A stretch of 25,093 nt of DNA from JAHDCC01 sp964551835 (GCA_964551835.1 CAZKEM010000061.1:1-25093), one strand, 5' to 3'; counted from the first letter of the stretch, positions 7,899 through 15,859 are shown. Notes: a model not told the origin generated them from the sequence alone. Program-made: numbers and translations.

Positions 7899-8354
7899 TC
7901 AGATGTGAGCGGAAGCTACCCTGTAGTTTCCGTAGTGAAGCGACGAAGCGGCAACATCCATTCCAACATATACTGACCCCCAACCGCCACAGACACTACC
8001 GCTTAAGTATGATCCTGTGACGCCTGCTGAATTTGTCCACCGGAGAGAGCTCGCACTCTCTCTTGAGCTCTCAATACTTACGGCTTTAATCGAAACACTA
8101 CCGAGGCCGATGTCATAGAACGAGGTTGCGTTGGTGATGGAGCTCGTGTTCGGCGTATTCATCACAGCAGACGAGGAGAAATCTCCACAGCCGGTCCAAG
8201 TGAACGACTGTATCCACGCGTTTGCAGTGATGGTGTTGCCGTTGTCAAAGCTCTCGGTGTCAGTGTCGCTTGTTGCACTAGCCGTCGCAGGAAACATCAC
8301 CACGGCGAGCAGTCCAGCGACCAGACCAACCAGGAATCTTTTCTTTTTGAACAT
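7899..8354 (-). CDS. small secreted Cys-containing protein, bacteriocin-like in context
   Basis: 151 aa with a textbook Sec signal peptide: FKKKR, a hydrophobic core of about 15 residues, and ATASA cleaved after Ala27. AAAGGA lies before the ATG. The mature 124 residues are rich in Ser, Thr, Asn, Gly and aromatic residues and have exactly two cysteines (Cys56 in WTGCGDF, Cys122 in SVCGGWG), suggesting one disulfide in a beta-rich domain. I recognise no family. The end (SSLHYGNYRVASAHI) only faintly recalls lactococcin-972-type bacteriocins. A good promoter with inverted repeats lies upstream and a strong hairpin follows, so it could be expressed at higher levels than the lipoprotein and ABC genes behind it. 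It could be an exported effector, bacteriocin or surface protein. Confidence 0.8.
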   Translation of the reverse strand: MFKKKRFLVGLVAGLLAVVMFPATASATSDTDTESFDNGNTITANAWIQSFTWTGCGDFSSSAVMNTPNTSSITNATSFYDIGLGSVSIKAVSIESSRESASSLRWTNSAGVTGSYLSGSVCGGWGSVYVGMDVAASSLHYGNYRVASAHI

Positions 8355-8379
8355 AAATTAACATCCTTTAGTTGCGTAT

Positions 8380-8421
8380 ATAGGCAATCCAAACCATAAT
8401 TTGCCTATTGTAGGCTGTCAA
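8380..8421 (-). promoter_or_regulatory. promoter with overlapping inverted repeats for the small secreted protein
   Basis: On the minus strand TTGACA (8421-8416), 17 bp, TATGGT (8398-8393) lies upstream of the ATG at 8354. ATAGGCAA (8380-8387) and TTGCCTAT (8401-8408) are perfect 8-bp inverted repeats flanking the -10 box, and a third half-site TAGGC (8411-8415) lies in the spacer next to the -35 box. The arrangement fits an operator, so regulated expression is likely. The rest of 8422-8589 shows nothing I can name. Confidence 0.55.
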
Positions 8422-8589
8422 TAGTAGATTGTTGATCAATCTTGTTGCTTGTACGCAGACCTTACACATCAAAGCGCCGCAAGTCTACATAAACTGCACA
8501 TTTTTGCTTATTGCCCTGCATGCAAGGACGGCAATGGGGGCAACGGATACCGACGAAACCCCCGACACGTAACCTTTAGCGTGGTGTGG

Positions 8590-9594
8590 CTAGTTGGCTT
8601 GGGTTAACGCCCACAAAACCAGGATCACGAACCCGATTGTCGCTGCGAACATTACGACCTCTACCACAATGAACAGTGTCCATACGACGATCGGCACGAC
8701 GGTGACCGCAGCGGCGATTGTGTAACCGGATAGTCGCCCATCGAAACCAAGTGGAAGGACCCCGGTTTTGGTACCAGTTGGTAGTTGAGGATCAGGTTTG
8801 CCGGCGGCGGCGCTGACATCTTCAGCTGTGTTGTAGAAATAGAACGCCAGACGAACCCGCCCTGACCTAACCGCAGCCTTTATTCGCTGGCCGCTTAGAC
8901 GGTCACCAAGGTCATTCTCGATGCTGACGATGGGGCGTAGCCAGTCGGCGGTAGCGTTTACCGTAATGAACCCGGATCCGCGTGGCGAGTATAGCCACTT
9001 GTAAGCTCCGCAGGCAGTAACGTCGAACCGGTCGGTGTCGAGTTTTAGCCAACCAGCGGCCTGGGTCGTATCGACGTAGGTGCGAGCGTTGTGGTTTACC
9101 GCTGCCTCGTGCAGGGCGTCGAGGTCTAGCACCCGACCGTCGCTCGACTGCACTGCGCTGACTGCGATCAGGTCGACTCCGTTGTCAACCTGATCGAGCA
9201 GTCGTTCCAAGGGGACGATCTTTATGTTTAATCGTTTGTCGACCAGAAAGGGGTACAACAACGAGGTGAAGTCTTCTTCGGCGCAGAGCACGGTTGAGCC
9301 GGCAGGCAACGAAGCGGCCACCATTGCTGAAGCGACCGAGACCTGACTCAAGATCCCGACCGAGGACACCTTTGTTTCCGCTATCTGAGCGAAAGCCGCT
9401 CGTGACCGATTAACGGCAACGTCGAACTGAGACGGGTCGAGCGCACCAAACTCCCAGGCGGCAAGAGCCCGCCGCAAACATGATGCGGTTGACGATGAAG
9501 GAAGACCAGCCGAGGACGTATTGAGGTACCCCGATGCTCCGCTGAACTTTTTTCGAATGGCTGCTGAAGTCACATGGGAAATCGTGACATACAT
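8590..9594 (-). pseudogene. class V aminotransferase (EgtE/cysteine desulfurase-like) with internal deletion and hydrophobic tail
   Basis: 334 aa, intact frame. The first 220 residues are a PLP-dependent class V aminotransferase: GYLNTSSAGLPS near the N-terminus, YVDTTQAAGW (PLP-contacting Asp175), and the Schiff-base Lys199 in CGAYKWLYSPRG. After GSGFITVNATADWLRP the sequence goes directly to IVSIENDLG and then AAVRSGRVRLAFYFYNTAEDV, the normal C-terminal end of the family. About 100 residues that usually separate these parts are missing. Residues about 291-331 are a long hydrophobic segment (one or two membrane helices) not normal for this fold. It may be a decayed gene or a repurposed membrane-anchored remnant; catalysis is doubtful. 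Confidence 0.7.
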
Positions 9595-9660
9595 GCCGAA
9601 CGACGACTAGAACTATGCTTTAGAGGCAAGACCATGAACAAATCTAGGTATGGCGGTTGG

Positions 9661-10517
9661 CTAGACCCCTAACCGGCGATCAAGAAACTCCTGACAGACT
9701 TCGGTGAACTGTTCAGGCTGCTCTTCGTGGGGCAGCAACTTGGTTTGCTCAAACGTGACAAATTCGGTTTCTCCCCCTAAGCGGACTGCCATTTTTGTGC
9801 CCGCCCGACCGGGAAGATCACATCATCGTTACCCCAGACAAATAACGTAGGCGCAGTTATCGTCGGCTGAGCCTCGCCTAACGCTGTCAAGCCCTTACGG
9901 TCGAAGTTGGCCAAGATGGCGGTCTGGCCAACCCGGTAGGGTCGATCGTTCAGAAACGGCTCAATGAACAGGTCCTGAAAGTCGGATGTGAGGTTTTTCT
10001 TGTCGTAGAACAGTTGCCCCAGGCCTAACGTCGAATGCCGAAAGAACCTGTTCGATAGGCCCAGCTTTAGCCCAAGACCTTTCCCCGGCATTTTGGCCGC
10101 AATGATGAACATTCGAAGCAACCACGAGGTGTAGTCCGGCAAGTCTGACCCGACGATGATTAAGGCACTGACCACATCGGGGCGTCGCACCGCAAACAGT
10201 GACGAGGCAACGCCGCCTGAGTCATTGCCGATTAGCGCACATTTTTCTAGCCCGAGTTCGTCGACTACGGCTTCGAGGATCTTTGATTGGCCGGTAAACC
10301 CGAGCGGCTGGTCGCCTTGCGGCGATCCGCCCGCACCCGGCAGGTCGATTACGTGGCAGGCATAGCCGGTCAATGTGGATACCAGCTTGCGCCATGTTTG
10401 ACCGTAGAGAAACCATCCGTGTACGAGTAGAACATCCGGACCCGACCCGAAGCGGCGGTATTTTACCCCGTTTCCATTGATATCTAGCATGCGACTACTC
10501 GACGTAACTTCAACCAT
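9661..10517 (-). pseudogene. alpha/beta hydrolase (epoxide hydrolase/haloalkane dehalogenase-like), frameshifted near 3' end
   Basis: From ATG 10517 (GGAGAG upstream) the frame gives HGW (residues 33-35), the nucleophile elbow GNDSGG with Asp99, a lid, and the acid segment FVWGNDDVIFP, then stops early at 9777 after 246 residues. In another frame, from the run of five T at 9792-9796, translation continues MAVRLGGETEFVTFEQ, then LLPHEEQPEQF, ending at TAG 9661-9663. This is the normal end of the family and carries the catalytic His. Adding one base to the T run restores a protein of about 285 aa. As read, the protein lacks its catalytic His. It could be a real mutation or a homopolymer error. 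It is divergent from the XRE regulator. Confidence 0.85.
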
Positions 10518-10619
10518 GATTACTCTCCGTGTTCTTCCTTGCTTACAGGCCAAGATAAAGTTCGCACCCTGGTTCGTCACCTACCTGAACAGGTAATGGA
10601 TCGACGCGTCCAAGACTCG

Positions 10620-10625
10620 TACCAT
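10620..10625 (+). promoter_or_regulatory. -10 box of a probable leaderless transcript (XRE regulator)
   Basis: TACCAT ends exactly 6 nt before ATG 10632, and no ribosome binding site is present. The same spacing recurs before several genes in this window, and it decides the start codon of the regulator. Confidence 0.55.
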
Positions 10626-10631
10626 GTACCT

Positions 10632-11498
10632 ATGAGCCAGCCAGCGCCCGAAGAAAGCCGACCAAACCAACCAGACGACGGGCGCCCTCTCTTTGCTGCG
10701 CTGTTGAAGTACTGGCGTTCGAGACAGGGGCTTAGCCAACTCGACCTCAGCCTGATTGCAGGTGTCTCAGCTCGGCATATCAGCTTCTTAGAGACTGGGC
10801 GTTCACACCCGAGTAAAGAAATGGTTCTCACGTTGGCCGACGCGTTAGATCTGCCGTTGCGGAACAGGAACGACCTTTTCCGGGCGGCCAACTTGGTTCC
10901 CGCCTACCCCGAAGGTGACGTAGCAGCTGCATTGACCGAACCACTCAGGCAAGCCCTCGACGCAATATTCGACCGTCAAGAGCCGTACCCGGCCCTGGCC
11001 ATGAACCCCGAATACGACGTCTTGCTGGCCAACCGGGCCGGTGCGAGGATGCTGTCGCAGTATTCCGATCGTCCGGTCGAGGAAATCAACGCTATCGAGA
11101 TGCTCTTTACCGCTACTCACCCCGTCCTCGACGACTGGGAGGTAACCGCCCGTGAACTTTGGCGCCGCCTTCACCGCGAAAGCCTACGTTCACCCAAGAA
11201 CACAAAACTCCTTGGACTGCTCGAGTTGATGAGCACCAGCCCTCTGGTCGAATCGCACTGGCTTGAAGCAGCCCTTCACCTCAACAGCGAACCGGTGGCC
11301 ACGATTACGTTCCGTCTTCCGAACGACGACCGATTAGCGTTCTTGTCGACCATCACTACGTTTAACGCTCCGCAGAATGTGGCGTTGGAAGAGCTTCGAG
11401 TCGAATGCTTCTACCCGCTTGACTCATCGTCAGCCGAGGCCTGCGAACGACACCTTGGAGGGTCGGCACCTCGCCATCTGGGCGCCCTGCGCTCGTAA
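10632..11498 (+). CDS. XRE-family regulator with MmyB-like ligand-binding domain
   Basis: 288 aa from ATG 10632. The frame is open to 10539, but the leaderless -10 box and family alignment favour this start. Residues about 18-75 form the helix-turn-helix: LLKYWRSRQGLSQLDLSLIAG, then VSARHISFLETGRSHPS. Next comes the MmyB-like PAS-type domain with DRQEPYPALAMNPEYDVLLANRAG, and LLGLLELMSTSPLVESHW, ending in TFRLPNDDRLAFLSTITTF. Such regulators (MmyB/MltR-like) often lie next to and control a divergent oxidoreductase or hydrolase gene, here the alpha/beta hydrolase. The last 25 residues are less conserved in feel. The 212 bases after it (11499-11710) show no gene. Confidence 0.88.
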   Translation: MSQPAPEESRPNQPDDGRPLFAALLKYWRSRQGLSQLDLSLIAGVSARHISFLETGRSHPSKEMVLTLADALDLPLRNRNDLFRAANLVPAYPEGDVAAALTEPLRQALDAIFDRQEPYPALAMNPEYDVLLANRAGARMLSQYSDRPVEEINAIEMLFTATHPVLDDWEVTARELWRRLHRESLRSPKNTKLLGLLELMSTSPLVESHWLEAALHLNSEPVATITFRLPNDDRLAFLSTITTFNAPQNVALEELRVECFYPLDSSSAEACERHLGGSAPRHLGALRS

Positions 11499-11710
11499 GC
11501 CGCTTCAATGTGTCGTCCCAAGTTTAGCGCTGTCCAGGCCCAATATTTGGGTCGTAGACCACTTCGCCGTCTGCCACAACTTCTCCAATTCTCAAACATG
11601 TTGCCGATACACCCGAACACAGACTACACCCAACCGTCGACCTCGCCTCAAGTCTGTATTCCTATAGCAAAGCGGGCTGATCCACGGCGCCCTGCAAACC
11701 GCCCAAGCGC

Positions 11711-12307
11711 TTACTGAATCTCTCCATGGATGAGGACACGGGATGGGGACAGCGCCAGGTATACCCCTGTTCCCTCCCAGGTAGTAACGCTTTCACCGGT
11801 GCCTCTAATTAAAAGGTCGTCAACTTCGTCGAATGTCGTGGTCCCTGAACGAATTACTTCGGCTTGACCGTGAACGATGAGGGCGAACGCGTTGCCGGAG
11901 AAATAGGTCATACTCACAGCCGGATTCTTCTGAATACATTTCGCCTTTAGGCTTGTCATCGTGCACGGCACATAAAAATGCTCGTTTCGGAAACAGCATG
12001 CCACCGGCGAGTTCAGCGGATGACCGCGACTGTTGACCACGGAAAACGCCACAGTTTGGAACTCTTTCATCGCATCGACGATGGCTCGAGCAGACTCCTT
12101 GGCATCGGGCGGTGAAAAGGCATAAGCCAGATACGCACCTTTGCGTTCGAAGCTTTCCTCGATCAACGAAGTCAAGAAAGGGTAACTATTCGTCTCCAAA
12201 ACAATCACCTCGGAACGTATCATAGTTAAGGCGGCAGGCCCGTTGCCACCCAAGGCCATAACGTAACTACCGGCGGACGCCTCGACAACAGCATCGCCTG
12301 TGACCAT
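11711..12307 (-). CDS. PNPOx-like FMN-binding split-barrel protein
   Basis: 198 aa. The core from about residue 77 has the split-barrel pattern TVAFSVVNSRGHPLNSPVA, then HFYVPCTMTSLKAKCIQKNP, and AVSMTYFSGNAFALIVHGQAEVI. This is the pyridoxamine 5'-phosphate oxidase-like fold that binds FMN or F420, but it lacks the full PdxH C-terminus. The first 75 residues form an unfamiliar extra segment (YVMALGGNGPAALTMIRSEVIV). There is no clear ribosome binding site before ATG 12307, and later starts at Met17 or Met29 are possible. Substrate unknown. A conserved inverted repeat lies upstream. Confidence 0.8.
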   Translation of the reverse strand: MVTGDAVVEASAGSYVMALGGNGPAALTMIRSEVIVLETNSYPFLTSLIEESFERKGAYLAYAFSPPDAKESARAIVDAMKEFQTVAFSVVNSRGHPLNSPVACCFRNEHFYVPCTMTSLKAKCIQKNPAVSMTYFSGNAFALIVHGQAEVIRSGTTTFDEVDDLLIRGTGESVTTWEGTGVYLALSPSRVLIHGEIQ

Positions 12308-12388
12308 AATCCGGCTGCGAAAGCTCGTAGAACGGGTTCACCCACTTAAACGACAGTTGCCCGGGGATGGGCCTGACATTCTGGTTGG

Positions 12389-12419
12389 TCGCTATACTCG
12401 ACCTTGGCGAGAATAGCGA
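12389..12419. repeat. 12-bp inverted repeat between divergent genes
   Basis: TCGCTATACTCG (12389-12400) and CGAGAATAGCGA (12408-12419) pair with a single mismatch across a 7-nt gap. It sits between the PNPOx-like gene (-) and the SH3-like gene (+), so it may be an operator serving both or a hairpin in the 5' leader of the + gene. Confidence 0.45.
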
Positions 12420-12455
12420 TACAGTTCCCGCCTTCGACTTGAGGAACATGCACCA

Positions 12456-12857
12456 ATGGCCAAAACCAAGACGTTAGATACTCCATTTACCAAAGGCGAG
12501 ACGGTTATAACGACACGCGACTTACGAGGAATCGGTAGTGGCAGCGAGGGCAAAGTCAAACTGTCCAACGGATTAGGGGTCTGGAACCGTTATTGGGTCA
12601 GGTTCAAAAACGGCGAACTCGTCGGACAAATCACTCACGACGACCTGGTACGGCCAGACCAACTCGGCATGTGGCATGAACAAAAGGAAGCCGATCGGTT
12701 AGCAGCCGAAAACGCTGCCAATGAAGCAGAGGTCGAAGCCAGTTCTGAGCAGTCAACCGAGGCAGCTCCATCGGGCGGCGGGGACGATCTGGCCAGCCGC
12801 ATCCCGGCCGATATTCTCGAACGGTCCCGCGCCGCGAAAGCCCGGCTTCTCGGGTAA
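12456..12857 (+). CDS. conserved small actinobacterial protein with SH3-like N-terminal domain
   Basis: 133 aa, GAGGA upstream of ATG. Residues 10-70 look like a small beta barrel: FTKGETVITTRDLRGIGSGS, EGKVKLS and a YWVRFKNGELVGQITHDDLV segment that matches KOW/SH3-type folds. Then comes an acidic Ala/Glu-rich linker (EQKEADRLAAENAANEAEVE) and a short C-terminal helix IPADILERSRAAKARLLG, a pattern found in small proteins of actinobacteria. No signal or membrane segment. Function unknown; could bind RNA or a protein partner. Confidence 0.65.
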   Translation: MAKTKTLDTPFTKGETVITTRDLRGIGSGSEGKVKLSNGLGVWNRYWVRFKNGELVGQITHDDLVRPDQLGMWHEQKEADRLAAENAANEAEVEASSEQSTEAAPSGGGDDLASRIPADILERSRAAKARLLG

Positions 12858-12916
12858 CGCAGCCAACTGGTCGCTCGAAACTGGGTTGCAACTAGTGTCG
12901 GACTGTCAAGCTTTGA

Positions 12917-12922
12917 TACGTT
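12917..12922 (+). promoter_or_regulatory. -10 box upstream of a 9-codon leader ORF and the QC lipoprotein
   Basis: TACGTT ends 6 nt before ATG 12929, which opens a very short ORF. The transcript start would coincide with that ATG. No strong -35 box is visible. Confidence 0.4.
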
Positions 12923-12928
12923 GAGAAC

Positions 12929-12958
12929 ATGAGAGGCCGACAAGACCCTAATGAATAG
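12929..12958 (+). CDS. possible 9-aa leaderless upstream ORF overlapping the QC gene start
   Basis: ATG 12929 to TAG 12956-12958 encodes MRGRQDPNE. The stop overlaps the first codons of the next gene (ATG 12951). The next gene lacks a close ribosome binding site: AGAGG at 12932-12936 is 14 nt away. Translation of the tiny ORF followed by re-initiation would solve this. Such a short ORF could arise by chance. Confidence 0.3.
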   Translation: MRGRQDPNE

Positions 12959-13862
12959 CTCCAGTTTCCGTTCACTGGTTGCGCTGCTGGTAGGGTTCTC
13001 GTTGTTGGCGGCTGCGTGTTCTGAGTCAGAAGCGACAGGTCCCCGCGTCAATAAATCTGGAACCCGGGAGCTCCACCACCGGCATGAGGGTGGGTTCCCT
13101 CACTACATCGGCCATTTCGAAGCTGAAGAAGTCTCGAATACTGCTCGCGAAGAGCCCGCATCAACAAGCGGACTTGAATGGTTCGGAGGTGCCTTGCACG
13201 AAAGTGTAGCCTCTGGCGACAAGTCATCGATCGCAAAAATCGACGCAGAATCAGGTGAGGTTGTAAACCAAGTTAGTCTAGCCGACGGTGACATAGGTGC
13301 GGGACTAACATTCTTCGACGGGCGCTTGTACCAGCTGACACGGGAATCGAACAACGTGCTCGTCTATGAGACCGAGACACTATCCGTCGTCGACTCCTTG
13401 CCCTTTGACGGCGAAGGACGGGGTCTTTGTAACAGCGACGGCAACTACTTTGTGATGAGCGACGGCTCTAGCAAGCTCACAGTTAGAAATCTAGAGACCT
13501 TCGAAATCGAGAACGAAATTACCGTCGAACTCAACGAAAAAGAAGTATCTGGACTCGACGAGCTCGAATGTATCGACGACCAAGTGTGGGCCACGATCGA
13601 CGACACCGAAGACGTAGAACGTGGTTCTACTATCGTCGTTATCAACGTCGCTTCTTTCGACGACAACGCCGTCGAGAAAAGCACTACTGAGGTCGAAGCC
13701 ACCGTCGATGCTTCTCAGATAGTCCCTGAAGAGCTCGAAGACGACAGCAACGTTACACTCAGTGGAATTGCACTTCGGCCAGATGACGGATCTTTATGGT
13801 TGACTGGCCCGGGTTGGCCAGCCACCTACCAGGTAAGGCTCGTGCCGGTCGACGTCGAGTAG
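12951..13862 (+). CDS. glutaminyl-peptide cyclotransferase-like lipoprotein
   Basis: 303 aa. A lipoprotein signal ends in LLAAAC with Cys23. The mature part is the five-bladed propeller of plant/bacterial-type glutaminyl cyclase (Glu_cyclase_2): TSGLEWFGGALHES, SSIAKIDAESGEVV, GAGLTFFDGRLYQLT, LVYETETLSVV, FDGEGRGLCNSDGNYFVMSDG, LDELECIDDQVWATI, and an end SGIALRPDDGSLWLTGPGWP. These motifs match the family in order. The enzyme converts N-terminal Gln of secreted peptides to pyroglutamate. There is an acidic insertion near residues 238-265 (EKSTTEVEATVD and following) that may be lineage-specific. It acts at the cell surface. Start choice rests on the signal peptide. Confidence 0.85.
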   Translation: MNSSSFRSLVALLVGFSLLAAACSESEATGPRVNKSGTRELHHRHEGGFPHYIGHFEAEEVSNTAREEPASTSGLEWFGGALHESVASGDKSSIAKIDAESGEVVNQVSLADGDIGAGLTFFDGRLYQLTRESNNVLVYETETLSVVDSLPFDGEGRGLCNSDGNYFVMSDGSSKLTVRNLETFEIENEITVELNEKEVSGLDELECIDDQVWATIDDTEDVERGSTIVVINVASFDDNAVEKSTTEVEATVDASQIVPEELEDDSNVTLSGIALRPDDGSLWLTGPGWPATYQVRLVPVDVE

Positions 13863-13905
13863 TGCGTGTGGTCGGCCAACTCACCTACTGGGTCGAACCG
13901 ACTTC

Positions 13906-14829
13906 TTACCCTTGTTCAGCTTCGGCCGCTAGTTGTTCTCGCCGGGCGACGATTCGGTCTGCGACTCTTTTCGACTTCTCGATGTAGGCGATTGCACGAT
14001 CTCGAGCCTGTTCGCCTTCGGCGTTGAGCCCAGTAAGACCTGGTAGGTTCCAATACTTCATGACGATTGGCTCAAGTATCTGCTCGTGATGGTTCGCGAG
14101 GTCGTAGATTCCCGCTCGGGCTACCCTTTTCGAATGCTCAGCGAAGTCTGGGATGCCATCGCCTGGCATTGCGAACGTCGTAACTTGACGTTCGATAGCC
14201 TGGGCCGCCGCGCTTGGGTCGACTTGGATAGCTGCTTGTGCAATTTCGCGATAGAACAAGAAATGATGGTTCTCATCCATCGCGACTCGGCGCAAAATAT
14301 CGAAGCCGACCGGGTCGTCGAGCTGAGCCCCCGTGTTGCGGTGCGAGATTCGGGTTGCTAACTCCTGCAACGCTACGTAGATCAGGCCATCCACTGCCGA
14401 GGGAGGTTCTGGAACTTTTCCGCCCATGACTTGGGCCATCCGGCCGCGTTCGAGTTCAACTGGGTCAACGGCCCGCGTGATCGTCATATAATCACGGATG
14501 ACAGTCGCGTGGCGACCTTCCTCTGCGGTCCAGCGGCGAACCCACTCACCCCAAGCGCCATCTCTTCCGAACATGCGCTCAATGTCGCGGAAGTAATATG
14601 GGAGATTGTCTTCGGTTAATAAGTTCAGGTAGAGCGAACTACGAACATCCTCTGGAATATTGGTGTCTTCAGGCGACCATTCGTAGTCGGGTTCGAAATC
14701 TTCGCCGCGGCTCCACGGTACGAGCGTATGTGGGTGCCACTCTTTGACGACTGAAATATGGCGGTTTAGTAAACGTTCTGCCTCAGGCTCGAGCTCAGCC
14801 AGGAGTGCAATATCGGAGCTAATGACCAT
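13906..14829 (-). CDS. acyl-[acyl-carrier-protein] desaturase, DesA type
   Basis: 307 aa. The di-iron ferritin-like fold is clear: Glu73 in LLTEDNLPYY, Glu104 and His107 in EEGRHATV, Glu156 in ALQELATRISHRN, and Glu186 and His189 in DENHHFLF. This is the E/ExxH pattern of soluble stearoyl-ACP delta-9 desaturases, which put a double bond in fatty acids carried on ACP. Mycobacterial DesA1/DesA2 are of the same type. A -10 box TAGGCT on the minus strand lies 6 nt before ATG, so the mRNA is probably leaderless. The gene diverges from the DNA ligase gene. The adjacent window also encodes an acyl-ACP thioesterase. Confidence 0.9.
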   Translation of the reverse strand: MVISSDIALLAELEPEAERLLNRHISVVKEWHPHTLVPWSRGEDFEPDYEWSPEDTNIPEDVRSSLYLNLLTEDNLPYYFRDIERMFGRDGAWGEWVRRWTAEEGRHATVIRDYMTITRAVDPVELERGRMAQVMGGKVPEPPSAVDGLIYVALQELATRISHRNTGAQLDDPVGFDILRRVAMDENHHFLFYREIAQAAIQVDPSAAAQAIERQVTTFAMPGDGIPDFAEHSKRVARAGIYDLANHHEQILEPIVMKYWNLPGLTGLNAEGEQARDRAIAYIEKSKRVADRIVARREQLAAEAEQG

Positions 14830-14835
14830 CGTTCC

Positions 14836-14890
14836 AGCCTATCTACCATGAGGTAAGGAACGGCATTGATACGACAAAAGACCGTACGCT
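14836..14890. promoter_or_regulatory. divergent -10 boxes for two leaderless transcripts (desaturase and ligase)
   Basis: Minus strand TAGGCT (14841-14836) is followed by 6 nt and ATG 14829. Plus strand TACGCT (14885-14890) is followed by 6 nt and ATG 14897. Neither start has a Shine-Dalgarno sequence at normal distance. Confidence 0.6.
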
Positions 14891-14896
14891 AAGCAC

Positions 14897-15859
14897 ATGC
14901 CGTTCGAGCCACCATTTTTTGCCCCGATGCAGGCAGTCGCGGCATCGTTGCCACTGGAGGCTGGATGGGCGTACGAACTAAAGTGGGACGGAATGCGTAT
15001 GCTGGCCGCCAACAAAAGCCGGACTACCGAACTCAAAGCTCGATCAGGTATCGATATGACGACTACCTTCCCCGAACTAGCTTCTTTGGCGTCCGAAATT
15101 GGCGCCGTCGGTGATGGTCCGACAGTCCTCGACGGAGAAGTAGTTACGTTCGTTGATGGCAAGCCGTCCTTCGAACAGTTACAACATCGGATCCACGTCT
15201 CTGAGCCTTCGCAGTCGTTGCAGAACCAAATCCCCGTTGTCTACATTGTGTTCGACTTACTGGTTCTCGACGGCCAGGCAATGTTTGACGTTGACTACCA
15301 AACGCGCCGCTCACTTCTTCGAGAAGTGGTTCCTGATTCTGACCGTTGGAAGGTCCCTTCCCATGCTGAGGGGCAGAGCAGCACGCTCGTTGCTCTGTCA
15401 AAAACTCTTGGACTCGAGGGCGTCATCGCCAAAAAGCTTCGAAGTAAATACCGTCCGGGTAAAAGGAGCTCCTCGTGGGTCAAGGTCAAGAACTTCAAAC
15501 GGCAGGAGTTTGTGATCGGCGGCTGGTTGGAGGGTGAAGGTGAGCTTCAGAACAAGATCGGGTCGTTACTAATCGGCACATGGGAAGGTGACCGTCTCGT
15601 GTTTGCCGGCGCGGTAGGGAGCGGAATTTCCGACCGTACCCGTGAGATGCTTGCACAACATCTCGTCGAAACTACGTCGTGCCCCTTCGACCCCGTTCCC
15701 GAAACTACCCGCACCCCTCATTGGGCTCGCAGTCAGCTGACCGCCGAAGTGTCATATCTATCATGGGCCTCCGGGGGCAAGCTGCGCCAACCCACCCTCA
15801 AAGGGCTGAGGTCTGACAAAGACCCGAAGACCGTAGTCAAAGAGCCGACCGATCAATAG
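14897..15859 (+). CDS. ATP-dependent DNA ligase (LigC/LigD ligase-domain type)
   Basis: 320 aa. Motif I KWDGMR has the adenylated Lys29; motif III is VLDGEVV, motif IV EGVIAKK, motif V WVKVKN. Then comes the OB-fold domain (EFVIGGWLEGEGELQNKIGSL, then LVFAGAVGSG). The length is that of the standalone catalytic core, without the polymerase or nuclease modules of full LigD. Such ligases join DNA nicks or ends, in some actinobacteria with Ku in end joining or in base excision repair. No Ku gene is in this window. The start is supported by a leaderless -10 box. Confidence 0.92.
   Translation: MPFEPPFFAPMQAVAASLPLEAGWAYELKWDGMRMLAANKSRTTELKARSGIDMTTTFPELASLASEIGAVGDGPTVLDGEVVTFVDGKPSFEQLQHRIHVSEPSQSLQNQIPVVYIVFDLLVLDGQAMFDVDYQTRRSLLREVVPDSDRWKVPSHAEGQSSTLVALSKTLGLEGVIAKKLRSKYRPGKRSSSWVKVKNFKRQEFVIGGWLEGEGELQNKIGSLLIGTWEGDRLVFAGAVGSGISDRTREMLAQHLVETTSCPFDPVPETTRTPHWARSQLTAEVSYLSWASGGKLRQPTLKGLRSDKDPKTVVKEPTDQ

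Noticed and set aside
7899..8354. Assignment of the small secreted protein to lactococcin 972 bacteriocins
   Set aside because: Only a few C-terminal residues look similar and the protein is twice the usual length; kept as context only.
11499..11710. Short + and - open frames between the XRE regulator and the PNPOx-like gene
   Set aside because: Unusual composition rich in Arg/Cys/Pro and no start signals.
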